Assembly: GCA_002709955.1 (NCBI GenBank)
Contig: PAQY01000012.1
Span: 443,679-507,678, forward strand
From: Rhodospirillaceae bacterium
GTDB lineage: Bacteria > Pseudomonadota > Alphaproteobacteria > UBA8366 > Aestuariispiraceae
Direction: 5' to 3'
Length of the DNA: 64,000 nucleotides
Positions within the stretch are counted from its first letter, which is position 1. Each line of letters begins with the position of its first letter. The translations under genes and the position numbers were made by a program. This document shows, piece after piece, positions 35,331-44,891 of this stretch. The notes below the pieces were generated by a model, which was not told the DNA's origin, did no database searches, and saw only the letters and a program-made list of their open reading frames with translations.

Positions 35331-36272
35331 ATGACGCGGGCATTTGTATTTCCAGGTCAGGGCAGTCAAGCCATTGGAATGGGTAAGGATCTTTCCGATG
35401 CCTTTCCTGTCGCGCGCAGTGTATTTGAAGAGGTCGACGACGCGCTGAACCAAAAACTGTTCAAGCTGATGCAAGATGGGCCAGACAGCGATCTTACGCT
35501 GACGGAAAATGCGCAACCGGCGCTGATGGCGGTCAGTCTGGCGGTTGTCCGGGTTTTGGAAACAGAAGGCGGGCGATCCCTGTCTGATATGGTTGAATGT
35601 GTCGCCGGGCACAGTTTGGGGGAATATTCCGCCTTGGCCGCGGCACGCGCACTGGAACTGGCCGATACGGCGCGGCTGCTGAAGCTGCGCGGCAAGGCGA
35701 TGCAGGCCGCCGTTCCGGTAGGCGAGGGGGCGATGGCCGCGATTCTGGGGTTGGATCTGGAACAGGCGGAAGCGGTTGCTGCACAGGCGGCCCAGGGTGA
35801 TATCTGTGCCGCTGCGAATGATAATGCGCCGGGACAGGTTGTGATTTCCGGGACCAGGGCTGCCGTGGAGCGGGCGATTGAAATTGCCAAGGAAATGGGG
35901 GCAAAGCGCGCCATGTTGTTGCCGGTTTCTGCCCCCTTCCATTGCGACCTGATGGCCCCAGCGGCCGATGCGATGGCACGCGCGCTGGGGGAAACTGTCA
36001 TTCAGCCGCCTGCCGTGCCGATTATCGCCAATGTCACGGCGGCACGATGCATTGATCCGGAAGCCCTGCGCACCCAATTGGTGGAACAGGTCTGTGGGCG
36101 CGTGCGCTGGCGCGAATGCGTTTTGACGATGAAAGATCTGGGCGTCGATACGCTGGTCGAAGTGGGTGCGGGTAAAGTACTATCGGGACTGGCGCGGCGC
36201 ATCGACAAGGATTTGACCGGCGTTGCGGTTAATGGTCCTTCGGATGTTGAGGCTTTCTTAAAGAGCCTGTAA
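35331..36272 (+). CDS. fabD: Malonyl-CoA:ACP transacylase
   Basis: 313 residues. It starts MTRAFVFPGQGSQAIGMGKD, the oxyanion PGQGSQ motif, and has the catalytic Ser95 in VAGHSLGEYSALAA and His in PVSAPFHCDLMAPA. It loads malonate from CoA onto AcpP for fatty-acid elongation. A G-rich ribosome site (GGGAGGGGGCG) precedes the ATG. First gene of fabD-fabG-acpP-fabF, 54 bases before fabG. Confidence 0.96.
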   Translation: MTRAFVFPGQGSQAIGMGKDLSDAFPVARSVFEEVDDALNQKLFKLMQDGPDSDLTLTENAQPALMAVSLAVVRVLETEGGRSLSDMVECVAGHSLGEYSALAAARALELADTARLLKLRGKAMQAAVPVGEGAMAAILGLDLEQAEAVAAQAAQGDICAAANDNAPGQVVISGTRAAVERAIEIAKEMGAKRAMLLPVSAPFHCDLMAPAADAMARALGETVIQPPAVPIIANVTAARCIDPEALRTQLVEQVCGRVRWRECVLTMKDLGVDTLVEVGAGKVLSGLARRIDKDLTGVAVNGPSDVEAFLKSL

Positions 36273-36325
36273 TCCTGGACTATTCGATAACGTCTTTAAG
36301 GAATCCATTTGGAAAGGGAGTTGGA

Positions 36326-37063
36326 ATGTTTGATTTAACAGGCAAAACAGCCTTGGTGACAGGCGCGACAGGCGGCATTGGTGGCGAAATTGCGATTGCC
36401 TTGCATGCGGCTGGTGCGACGGTTGGGCTAAGCGGTACGCGGGCGGAGCGTTTGCAGGCCCTGGCTGATACGCTGGGGGAACGCTGTTTTGTCCTGCCCG
36501 CCAATCTGTCCGACCCGCAAGGGCCGGAAGACCTGGCTAAGGCGGCAGAGGCTGCCATGGGCAGTATCGATATCGTGGTCAATAATGCAGGGCTGACCCG
36601 CGATAATCTGGCGATGCGCATGAAGGACGAAGAATGGGATCAGGTGATCGCGGTCAATCTGACGGCGGCCTTTCGCCTGTCGCGGGCCTGTTTGCGGGGC
36701 ATGATGAAGCGTCGCTTTGGCCGAATCATTGGCATAACGTCCATCGTTGGCGTTACAGGCAATCCCGGTCAGGCGAATTATGCGGCGTCCAAGGCGGGTC
36801 TGATTGGGATGTCAAAATCCCTGGCACAGGAAGTTGCCAGCCGGGGGATCACGGTCAATTGTGTGGCACCTGGCTTTATTGAAACGGCGATGACCGATGA
36901 GTTGTCTGATGCCCAGAAAGAAAAGCTGATGGGCGCGATTCCCGCAGGACGTATGGGCACAGCACAGGAAATTGCAGCGGCGACACTGTATCTTGCCTCT
37001 GCCGAAGCGTCCTATGTGACCGGCCAGACGCTGCATGTGAATGGCGGGATGGCAATGATCTGA
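36326..37063 (+). CDS. fabG: 3-oxoacyl-ACP reductase
   Basis: 245 residues of the classical SDR fold. TGATGGIGGEIAIAL is the NADPH loop, NNAGLTRDNLAMRMKDEEWD the structural NNAG motif, ITSIVGVTGNPGQANYAASK holds the Ser and Tyr-x3-Lys triad, and CVAPGFIETAMTDEL follows. It reduces 3-oxoacyl-ACP in fatty-acid synthesis. AAAGGGAG lies before the ATG. Position between fabD and acpP makes this the housekeeping FabG rather than a paralog. Confidence 0.95.
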   Translation: MFDLTGKTALVTGATGGIGGEIAIALHAAGATVGLSGTRAERLQALADTLGERCFVLPANLSDPQGPEDLAKAAEAAMGSIDIVVNNAGLTRDNLAMRMKDEEWDQVIAVNLTAAFRLSRACLRGMMKRRFGRIIGITSIVGVTGNPGQANYAASKAGLIGMSKSLAQEVASRGITVNCVAPGFIETAMTDELSDAQKEKLMGAIPAGRMGTAQEIAAATLYLASAEASYVTGQTLHVNGGMAMI

Positions 37064-37275
37064 TAAGGTTTGTGACAGAAGGGGTTTCCAGGGGCGACTC
37101 GGGGTATCTTGCATTCTGTCATTCAGTTGACACGATGGGCTGGTCCTTCCAGTTTAAGTGTGATAGGCAGGCGCCGTCGCGCTGAGAAAGCGGCGCTGGC
37201 AAAGGGTTAATCAGTAAGTTAGGCACTAAGGTCGGCCGGTTCTCCTGGGCCGCGACAAACAAGGGAAAGAATGAT

Positions 37276-37509
37276 ATGAGCGACGTTGCGGAACGTGTAA
37301 AAAGCATTGTTGTTGAGCATCTGGGCGTGGATGCCGACAAGGTTGTTGAGACGGCCAGTTTCATTGATGATCTGGGCGCTGACAGCTTGGACACTGTTGA
37401 ACTCGTGATGGCCTTCGAAGAAGAATTTAATTGCGAAATCCCTGACGACGAGGCCGAAAAAATCGCCACCGTTCAGGACGCGATTACGTTCATCGAAGCG
37501 CATAAGTAA
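37276..37509 (+). CDS. acpP: Acyl carrier protein
   Basis: 77 residues, very acidic. Ser37 in [18 protein letters not shown] takes the 4'-phosphopantetheine arm. The 212-base gap after fabG probably holds its own promoter, consistent with the high expression normal for ACP. It carries growing acyl chains between FabD, FabG and FabF, all encoded alongside. Confidence 0.96.
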   Translation: MSDVAERVKSIVVEHLGVDADKVVETASFIDDLGADSLDTVELVMAFEEEFNCEIPDDEAEKIATVQDAITFIEAHK

Positions 37510-37759
37510 GTCATTTGCGGGATCGGGTGGTCGATTAATCGGCCGCCCGACACTGACTTTGACTGGTTTTTACCGATTGACTGTTCACTTCGATAACAAT
37601 GCGTCTTTGGCCGGTTGAGGCAGTGTGGCCTCTCCTGGGAAACAGTGCGTTTTAGTCCGCTTTTGGGGCGATAGACCGATACTTTTTGGTATCCTTCATG
37701 CTTCGCAGGGCGTCTTATATTTCGATGCATTGGTCGGACAAGGTTAGGATGGGGCAATA

Positions 37760-39022
37760 ATGAAGCGTGTTGTCGTCACAGGCCTCGGTGCCGTAACCCC
37801 GCTTGGGGTGGGTGTTCAGAATGTTTGGGATCGTTTGATTGAAGGAAAATCAGGCATTACGCCGGTTTCCTCCTTTGATGTATCGGATTTACCGGCAAAA
37901 ATCGCTGGTATGGTTCCCCGCGGGACAAAAGCGGATGGTGCCTTCGACCCGGAAGAATGGGTTGAGAAAAAAGAACTCAAGAAAATGGATACCTTTATCG
38001 CATTCGCGCTGGCAGCGGCCGCGCAGGCGGTTGACGATTCCGGTTGGCGTCCTGATGCGGAAGAAGACCTGGACCGGACTGGTGTTATGATCGGGTCTGG
38101 TATTGGCGGTCTGGCGGGGATTTCCGAAGGCTCTGTCGTTCTGGAAACCCGTGGTCCGCGCCGGATGAGCCCGTTTTTCATTCCAGCCAGCCTGATCAAT
38201 CTGGCTAGCGGCTATGTGTCCATCGTCTATGGATTCCGGGGACCAAACCACGCCGTTGTGACGGCTTGTGCAACAGGAACCCATGCCATTGGGGATGCTG
38301 CGCGCCTGATCATGTTTGGCGATGCCGATGTCATGGTCGCGGGCGGCACGGAAGCCGCCGTATGCCGCATTGGCATGGCAGGATTTGCCGCGTCGCGGGC
38401 CTTGTCGACCAATTTCAATGACACGCCAGAACGCGCGTCCCGCCCATGGGATAAGGATCGCGACGGATTCGTTATGGGGGAAGGCGCGGGCGTGGTTGTT
38501 CTGGAAGAACTGGAACATGCCAAGGCACGGGGCGCGAAGATTTATGCCGAGGTTCTGGGCTATGGCCTGTCAGGCGATGCCTATCACATTACGGCACCAT
38601 CGGAAGATGGATCGGGCGGCTTCCGCGCGATGCAGGGCGCGTTCCGCAATGCGGGTATCGGTGTTGATAAGATCGATTATGTGAATGCGCATGGAACGTC
38701 CACCCCGTTGGGGGATGAGATCGAACTGGGTGCTGTGAAGCGGCTGTTTGGCGATCACGCATATAAAATCGCCATGTCGTCCACGAAATCTGCGATTGGG
38801 CATTTGTTGGGGGCCGCTGGCGCTGTGGAGGCTATTTTCTCCGTTAAGTCCATTCAGACCGGGATCGTTCCACCAACGCTTAATCTGGACAATCCGTCAG
38901 ATAGCTGTGACATCAATTTGGTCGCCCATACAGCACAGGAACGGAAGGTCAATTATGCACTTTCCAACAGTTTCGGCTTCGGGGGAACCAATGCCAGCAT
39001 CATCTTTGGCCCGGCCCCTTAA
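37760..39022 (+). CDS. fabF: 3-oxoacyl-ACP synthase II
   Basis: 420 residues. The condensing-enzyme Cys170 is in NHAVVTACATGTHAIGDAAR; the two His are in YVNAHGTSTPLGD and KSAIGHLLGAAGA. It elongates acyl-ACP with malonyl-ACP. A 250-base spacer separates it from acpP and holds a weak hairpin (CGGGTGG...CCGCCCG, 37524-37549). Length and motifs are those of FabF rather than FabB. Confidence 0.96.
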   Translation: MKRVVVTGLGAVTPLGVGVQNVWDRLIEGKSGITPVSSFDVSDLPAKIAGMVPRGTKADGAFDPEEWVEKKELKKMDTFIAFALAAAAQAVDDSGWRPDAEEDLDRTGVMIGSGIGGLAGISEGSVVLETRGPRRMSPFFIPASLINLASGYVSIVYGFRGPNHAVVTACATGTHAIGDAARLIMFGDADVMVAGGTEAAVCRIGMAGFAASRALSTNFNDTPERASRPWDKDRDGFVMGEGAGVVVLEELEHAKARGAKIYAEVLGYGLSGDAYHITAPSEDGSGGFRAMQGAFRNAGIGVDKIDYVNAHGTSTPLGDEIELGAVKRLFGDHAYKIAMSSTKSAIGHLLGAAGAVEAIFSVKSIQTGIVPPTLNLDNPSDSCDINLVAHTAQERKVNYALSNSFGFGGTNASIIFGPAP

Positions 39023-39077
39023 CCGAAACGTCCAGTTGCCCCCCTGTCGCAGTTTCCATTACGGGGCTTAGGGGTGG

Positions 39078-40025
39078 ATGGGACGGCTATCCCTGGGACA
39101 GCAAGGGCTGATCTGGTGTTTGATATTCGTCGTGCTGGACGCCGCGCAGGCCGTTTATTTCGGCGGGATTCTGCAGCGTCTGGACGGGTTTCTATTGGGC
39201 GGTCTGGTGTTTGGACTGTCGTCCATCGGGTGCATCCTGTGGACAGTGTTCAGGCGTCCGCAACAGCTTCGGGTCGTCGTTGACAACAGCGCGTCCGTTC
39301 TGGGTGTGAATCTTTCTGCGGCGGGCGGCTGGATGGCGTATTTCATCGCCATTCAGGTCATTGAACCCGCCGTCGCCTTCACGATCTTTTCTGGCGTTAT
39401 CCCCCTGACAACGATTGTTGCGAAACGCATGGGCTTTGCTGAGGCACAATCATCCCGCAATGGGGTTGAGGCCCTTGGCAATGGTGTCTTGACCCTGGGC
39501 ATGATTTTACTGGCGGCATTCACTCTGCTGGGATGGTCTGGATTCGTGCGGGGCGGCATTGGAACCGGCCTTCTGGGGCTGGTGTTTTCCGCGATTGCGG
39601 GCATCCTGATCGCCATGATGCTGTTATACAGCAAGCGTCTGGATCTTCGCGGACTGGAACCGGTGCCGCAATTCGGGTTTCGGTTCCCGATCTATCTGGT
39701 TCTGACCGCAATTGGCTATGCCTCTGGCATTGATGCAAAGGCGGCGGTTCCCATCTCGGACCTTCTATATGCGGTTGCCATCGGTATGGTGGTGCTGGCT
39801 TTCCCCATCTATGCGGTCCAGAAGGCGATTTCCCTGACAACATCCCTGACAATAAGCTCAGTTGCGGCGATTGCGCCCCTGATTGTCTTTGGATTGCAGG
39901 TTCTGGAAGGGCGGGTTGATTATTCCAATTCGACCTCTGTGGGTCTTGCTGTATATTTCATCGGTGCAATCATTGCAGCCGTAGGCAGTGCGCATGCGGC
40001 GACCCGGATAAAAAGTCCCGGGTGA
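39078..40025 (+). CDS. DMT/EamA-like membrane permease
   Basis: 315 residues with about ten hydrophobic segments and the internal two-fold layout of drug/metabolite transporters, e.g. AAGGWMAYFIAIQVIEPAVA at the end of the first half and AIAPLIVFGLQVLEGRVDYS near the end. The EamA signature is weak, so the family call is moderate. It lies between fabF and mltG on the same strand, with AGGGG a few bases before the ATG. The substrate is unknown. Confidence 0.72.
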   Translation: MGRLSLGQQGLIWCLIFVVLDAAQAVYFGGILQRLDGFLLGGLVFGLSSIGCILWTVFRRPQQLRVVVDNSASVLGVNLSAAGGWMAYFIAIQVIEPAVAFTIFSGVIPLTTIVAKRMGFAEAQSSRNGVEALGNGVLTLGMILLAAFTLLGWSGFVRGGIGTGLLGLVFSAIAGILIAMMLLYSKRLDLRGLEPVPQFGFRFPIYLVLTAIGYASGIDAKAAVPISDLLYAVAIGMVVLAFPIYAVQKAISLTTSLTISSVAAIAPLIVFGLQVLEGRVDYSNSTSVGLAVYFIGAIIAAVGSAHAATRIKSPG

Positions 40026-40052
40026 TCAGATGTTTAGTGGATAGGAGTATAC

Positions 40053-41117
40053 GTGTCAGAGCCGTCTGAAGACTCAACAGATAATAACCCTGCCGCCACA
40101 CCCTCTTCCCCTAAACGCGGTGGTTTGGCGCGCGCGCTGCGCCGGACCCTGGTTCTATGTCTTGCTTTAGGCGTTGTACTGGCAGGGGCTGCCATTGGCG
40201 TGGTTTTCTGGGCACAGGATACCTATCACGCATCAGGACCCTTGCAGACAGAAGTTCAGGTGGTGATCGAACCCGGGGCCAGCCTGCAAGGCATTGCCAC
40301 CCGTTTGCAGCAGGCAGGCGTGATCGAATATCCCAAGGTTTTCATCGCCATGCTGCGGTATCAAAACCAGCATACGAAACTGAAGGCGGGGGAATATCGC
40401 TTTCTACCTGGTCAGTCTCAGGCGGAAGTGGCGCAAACCCTGATCGCCCATAATGTCATAGAGTATCGGATGACAATTCCAGAAGGGCTGACCGTTTCTG
40501 AGATTTTCCGGATTATTGAGCAGACCGACGGTCTGACCGGGGCGATGCCGCCCAAGCCAGCGGAAGGTTCGCTGTTTCCGGAAACCTATCAGTATCGTCG
40601 GGGCGACAGTCGTGCCGCCATCGTGGAACGCCTACAGTCCCAAATGGCAGTAACACTTCAGGAACTATGGCAGGCCCGTTCTGAGAACCTGCCCTATAAC
40701 ACCCCTGAAGAGGCGGTGATTCTGGCGTCGATTGTGGAAAAGGAAACCGGCATTGCATCGGAACGCGCCCATATTGCAGGCGTTTTTGTCAATCGATTGC
40801 GCAAGGGAATGCGCCTGCAATCAGACCCGACAATCGTCTATGGCCTGACACAGGGGCAGGGGCCATTGGGGCGTGCCTTGACCCGGCAGGATTGGAAATT
40901 CGACAATCCTTATAACACCTATCTGATCGCTGGCTTGCCGCCTGGCCCGATTGCCAATCCCGGACGGGATGCACTGATCGCTGCAATGCAGCCAATGAAG
41001 ACAAAGGATATTTACTTTGTCGCGGATGGTACAGGGGGGCATGCATTTGCCGAAACCTTGACCCAACATAACAGAAATGTCGCCAAATGGCGCAAGATCA
41101 GAGATGCGACAGAGTAA
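40053..41117 (+). CDS. mltG: Endolytic transglycosylase MltG
   Basis: 354 residues. A transmembrane anchor at about 31-52 follows a short Ser/Pro-rich cytoplasmic part. VVIEPGASLQGIATRLQQAG is the LysM-like subdomain, and EEAVILASIVEKETGIASER carries the catalytic Glu, followed by FVNRLRKGMRLQSDPTIVYG and YNTYLIAGLPPGPIANPG. It cuts nascent glycan strands. The start is a GTG with TAGGAG 5 bases before it. fab-mltG linkage is widespread in Proteobacteria. Confidence 0.94.
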   Translation: MSEPSEDSTDNNPAATPSSPKRGGLARALRRTLVLCLALGVVLAGAAIGVVFWAQDTYHASGPLQTEVQVVIEPGASLQGIATRLQQAGVIEYPKVFIAMLRYQNQHTKLKAGEYRFLPGQSQAEVAQTLIAHNVIEYRMTIPEGLTVSEIFRIIEQTDGLTGAMPPKPAEGSLFPETYQYRRGDSRAAIVERLQSQMAVTLQELWQARSENLPYNTPEEAVILASIVEKETGIASERAHIAGVFVNRLRKGMRLQSDPTIVYGLTQGQGPLGRALTRQDWKFDNPYNTYLIAGLPPGPIANPGRDALIAAMQPMKTKDIYFVADGTGGHAFAETLTQHNRNVAKWRKIRDATE

Positions 41118-41231
41118 ATGCATAAAATCGAATGAGAGAATTACTCGATTTCGGTAGATTTCATATGCTAAGGTTTCAATCAACTTGTTTGACAGGATGT
41201 TTTGGTGTGTCCGGGGGGAATTCTGGACGTG

Positions 41232-42455
41232 ATGTTAGATCAAGTATTGAAGCGTTTAATTAGGCACGGTCATTTGGTCGTGATCGACGCGCAAGGTTCA
41301 AAAAAAGAATACGGCAATGCGGCTGACGCCCAGAATCCGTCCTACGGGGCGGAACCGCTTACCATGCATCTGCATGATAAATCGGTTGCCTGGACCATTG
41401 CGCTGAATCCGGATCCTGCCTTTGCAGAGGCCTATATGGATGGGCGCCTGTCCTTCACAGGCGGGCGTATCTGGGATTTTCTTGAGCTTGTCGGGCGCAA
41501 TATAACCAGCGGTTCCGGGGCACGTATGCCAGCCAGTATTGGCCGCGCGCTGGGCTTTATGATGCGCAAGGTGCATCAATTGAATCCTGCTGGGCTTTCC
41601 CGCCAGAATGTCGCGCATCATTATGACTTGTCGGGTGAACTGTATGACCTGTTCCTGGATAAGGATCACCAGTATTCCTGTGCGTATTTTCCAACAGCCG
41701 ATGCGACCCTGGAAGCGGCACAAGCGGCAAAGAAGCGCCATATCGCAAACAAGCTGCTGCTGAAATCTGGCATGCGGGTGCTGGATATTGGCTGTGGCTG
41801 GGGCGGTATGGCGTTGAGCATCGCCAAACAGGTTGAGGGCGTCCATGTTCTGGGCATAACGCTGTCGACCGAACAATTGGCGATTGCCCGTAAACGTGCG
41901 GAAGAAGAAGGGCTGGCCGACCGCGTTAAGTTCGAGCTGATCGACTATCGCTTTGTTGACGGTCAATTTGATCGCATCGTGTCAGTGGGCATGTTTGAAC
42001 ATGTCGGCGTCCCAAATTATCAGGCATTCTTTGACAAGGTTCAGTCCCTGTTGACCGAGGAGGGCGTGGCATTGATCCATGCGATCGGGCGCAATGAAGG
42101 GCCGGGCATAACCAGCCCCTTTATTCGAAAGTATATCTTTCCGGGTGGGTATATCCCCGCCCTTTCGGAGGTTGTTACGCGCATTGAAATGACGCGCCTG
42201 TGGATGACGGATATTGAAATTCTGCGTCTGCATTATGCGGAAACGTTAAAGCACTGGCGCTATCGATTCCTGGAAAACTGGGACCGGGCGGAACAGATTT
42301 ATGACGCGCGCTTTTGTCGGATGTGGGAATTTTATCTGGCCGTGTCTGAGATGAGCTTCCGCTATGACACGCTGATGGTCTGGCAAATTCAGCTGTCCAA
42401 GCGGCTGGAAACCGTGCCTTTGACCAGAGATTACCTTTACGCCAAGGGCGCTTGA
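41232..42455 (+). CDS. cfa: Cyclopropane-fatty-acyl-phospholipid synthase family protein
   Basis: 407 residues. MLDQVLKRLIRHGHLVVIDA is the usual start of the family. The SAM-binding site is VLDIGCGWGGMALSIAKQ, followed by HVLGITLSTEQLAIA and RIVSVGMFEHVGVPNYQAFF; YFPTADATLEAAQAAKKRHI precedes the SAM fold. It adds a methylene bridge to unsaturated phospholipid chains. Alternative GTG at 41205 has an AGGA site, so the start is not certain. It fits the lipid theme of the fab cluster. Confidence 0.9.
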   Translation: MLDQVLKRLIRHGHLVVIDAQGSKKEYGNAADAQNPSYGAEPLTMHLHDKSVAWTIALNPDPAFAEAYMDGRLSFTGGRIWDFLELVGRNITSGSGARMPASIGRALGFMMRKVHQLNPAGLSRQNVAHHYDLSGELYDLFLDKDHQYSCAYFPTADATLEAAQAAKKRHIANKLLLKSGMRVLDIGCGWGGMALSIAKQVEGVHVLGITLSTEQLAIARKRAEEEGLADRVKFELIDYRFVDGQFDRIVSVGMFEHVGVPNYQAFFDKVQSLLTEEGVALIHAIGRNEGPGITSPFIRKYIFPGGYIPALSEVVTRIEMTRLWMTDIEILRLHYAETLKHWRYRFLENWDRAEQIYDARFCRMWEFYLAVSEMSFRYDTLMVWQIQLSKRLETVPLTRDYLYAKGA

Positions 42456-42524
42456 TCCGTCACGGTTTCGTCAGACAGGGATGCTATTATTCAGGCGTTC
42501 GGCAATTGGGCTTGGGGGCATAGA

Positions 42525-43487
42525 ATGTCTATTCGGTCATGTGCATTCGTGGGACTGATCCTGCTGGCTGGCGTTGAGGCAAAGGCGGGGGATTTTATCG
42601 TATTAAGCGATCTGCCTTATACCCAGGATCAGCAGCAGGTTTTTGACGACCAGATTATCCCAGCGATCAAGGCCGATCCCGCCCCTTTTGTCATCCATGT
42701 CGGTGATTTTAAAGGCAGCAAGGAAGTATGTAGTGATGGCCTGTTTCAGTCGGTGCGCGATACGCTGTATGATCTGAAGCCAGGCCGGGTTTTCCTGACA
42801 CCAGGGGATAATGACTGGACCGATTGCGACCGGGATTCGACTGGATTGGCGATGCGGGAATATGATCGCCTGTCACGCTTGCGCCAGATATTCTTTGCGC
42901 CCGCGCCGGAAAGCCCGGAAGAAATGGGTGTGGTGCGCCAGGATGGATATCCTGAAAATGCACGCTGGGTGGATCAGGGCGTAACCTTTGTGACGTTGCA
43001 TGTTGTTGGCACCAATAATGGACGAGCACAGATCCTGTTGGATGATGTTGATTTCGCGCTGGCCCAGATCGGCGCGCGGGAACAGGCGAACCGTGTCTGG
43101 CTGGAAGGCGCTGTCGAACAGGCCAGAGATGCCCAGGCAAAGGCGCTGGTCATCGCGATGCAGGCCGATATCACGGAACCCTGGGGCAGCGGGTCCTGTG
43201 AAGGCACCACACGGACAAAATGCGATGCCTTCGCGACGCTGAGAGATCAGCTTAAACTGGCGGCAAGACGGTTCGGGGGGCCGGTCCTGTTGATCCATGG
43301 GGATTCCGACCCCTATTGCCTGGATCAGGAATTCGGGGGGGATCAGGCCCCCAACCTGTGGCGTCTGAATTCTGCCGGGGATTATGCCGTTATCGACGCG
43401 GTAAAAGTCACGGTTCAGCCTGACAGCACGCCGCCCTTCAGGGCGCAAACACTGTTGTCTGGTCAGGCCCCGCGACAAGGATGTTGA
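42525..43487 (+). CDS. Exported calcineurin-like metallophosphoesterase
   Basis: 320 residues. A short signal peptide (SIRSCAFVGLILLAGVEAKA) is followed by metallophosphoesterase blocks: FIVLSDLPY (first Asp), IHVGDFKGS, TPGDNDWTD, IAMQAD and LLIHGDSDPY. The two-metal site is mostly present, though the first block reads SDLPY rather than DxH, so one usual His is missing. It is probably periplasmic. The substrate (nucleotide, lipid head group, or other phosphoester) is unknown. Confidence 0.8.
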   Translation: MSIRSCAFVGLILLAGVEAKAGDFIVLSDLPYTQDQQQVFDDQIIPAIKADPAPFVIHVGDFKGSKEVCSDGLFQSVRDTLYDLKPGRVFLTPGDNDWTDCDRDSTGLAMREYDRLSRLRQIFFAPAPESPEEMGVVRQDGYPENARWVDQGVTFVTLHVVGTNNGRAQILLDDVDFALAQIGAREQANRVWLEGAVEQARDAQAKALVIAMQADITEPWGSGSCEGTTRTKCDAFATLRDQLKLAARRFGGPVLLIHGDSDPYCLDQEFGGDQAPNLWRLNSAGDYAVIDAVKVTVQPDSTPPFRAQTLLSGQAPRQGC

Positions 43488-43531
43488 CGGGGACTGAGCA
43501 TACAAATGGTGCTGCGGCAGGCGCGCCTATT

Positions 43532-44803
43532 CTACAGCCAGTCGGTTTCAAAGGGATAGGAGGACATGCGTTCGACACCGGTTTCGGTGATGACAACCTG
43601 TTCTTCCAGCTTCACGCCTTCGCGCCCGCCTTCGACCCCGATGAAGCTTTCAACGCACATCACCATGCCTGGAACGAATACGCCATCATAGCCTTTCGCG
43701 TTGAAATCCGCCTTGTGTTTGATGGATGGATATTCATCCGCCAGGCCAATTCCATGCATACAGCTGCTATAGCGGTTTGACATGAATTCTTCAGGGATGG
43801 TCCAGGTGGATTCCGTCACTTCCCGGAAGGATTTTCCAGGGCCCAACGTGCCGATATTAAATTCGATCTGCTCATGCGCCTTGGCATACAGGCGGCGCTG
43901 TTCATCGGTTGGTTTGATGTCCCCCTGATCCACGCCACAGACCCAGGCGCGGGAGATATCGGAACAATATCCATAGGGGCCGATCAAATCTGTGTCGAAG
44001 CTGACCATATCGCCCAGTTCGATGGGGCGCATGGAGCATTCCCGGAACCAGGGATTGGTGCGCGGCCCAGCCGATAGCAGGCGGGTTTCAATCCATTCCC
44101 CACCCAGTCGGATGTTGACCTCATGCAATTTTGCCCATAGCGCATTTTCAGTGATGCCGGGCTCCAGGATCGCACGCATTTCGCGGATTCCCTGTTCACA
44201 GGCATTCATGGATGCCTTCATCAGGATCAGTTCTTCGGGCGATTTGATCGCGCGGGCCATTTCTGCCAGGCCTTCGCCGTCATGCAGGCTGATTTGCTGG
44301 TCCTGCAGCGCGCCGGCGGCCATGATGGAAACGTGATCCACTGCGATGCGATTATTGCCCCCGCCATAGGTTTTGACCAGATCTGAGATTTGATCGGCGA
44401 ACATCTTCACACGTTCTTCGCCTCTTGGGCCGACGGAAAAGAAATAGAAAGAGGGAATGGCGCGATATTCATCAACCCCTGGCAGATCGGTCGCCAGATG
44501 CGGGTGGTTGGCGTAATCAAACAGAACAACCGGCCCATCGGTGCAGACAAAGACACAGCGGGTTTCATAATGGGCGCACCAGACCTGCATGTTGGTGGCG
44601 TCAGTCGCATAGCGCGTGTTCAACTGGTTAAAGAACAGGCCACCGGCATAATCACCCGCCTTCAGGGCGTCGCGTAATCTTTGCAGACGATACCCCCGCA
44701 CCACATTCAGGTCGGTTGGGGCTTCGGAATATTCCATTGCGCCATGTTGGCGGGGTGCCTTCTTGGCGGCGTCGATTGCGTTCAGGCCCATTGCTGCGCT
44801 CAC
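43532..44803 (-). CDS. M24-fold enzyme, DddP-like (DMSP lyase family candidate)
   Basis: 423 residues of the pita-bread M24 fold. Metal ligands are D270 and D272 (SFDTDLIGPYG), D282, H350 (CMHGIGLADEYP), E385 and E400. Spacing of these matches my memory of Roseobacter DddP, as does the possible catalytic Asp356 six residues after H350 and the segment GGEWIETRLLSAGPRTNPWF. DddP cleaves dimethylsulfoniopropionate; true Xaa-Pro peptidases share the fold. A GTG start with AAGG upstream is used; ATG 44791 is the alternative. Confidence 0.75.
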   Translation of the reverse strand: MSAAMGLNAIDAAKKAPRQHGAMEYSEAPTDLNVVRGYRLQRLRDALKAGDYAGGLFFNQLNTRYATDATNMQVWCAHYETRCVFVCTDGPVVLFDYANHPHLATDLPGVDEYRAIPSFYFFSVGPRGEERVKMFADQISDLVKTYGGGNNRIAVDHVSIMAAGALQDQQISLHDGEGLAEMARAIKSPEELILMKASMNACEQGIREMRAILEPGITENALWAKLHEVNIRLGGEWIETRLLSAGPRTNPWFRECSMRPIELGDMVSFDTDLIGPYGYCSDISRAWVCGVDQGDIKPTDEQRRLYAKAHEQIEFNIGTLGPGKSFREVTESTWTIPEEFMSNRYSSCMHGIGLADEYPSIKHKADFNAKGYDGVFVPGMVMCVESFIGVEGGREGVKLEEQVVITETGVERMSSYPFETDWL

Positions 44804-44891
44804 ATTCCTGCCTTGCCAGCGTCGCGATATGCGAACACCTAAGACAACAGCTTGGGTCCAGATTGCCAGCGGCAGTTTCCTGATTGCGACG

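Noticed and set aside
35265-36077. 270-residue minus-strand frame opposite fabD
   Set aside because: fabD has complete motifs; the opposite frame is Arg/Pro/His-rich noise.
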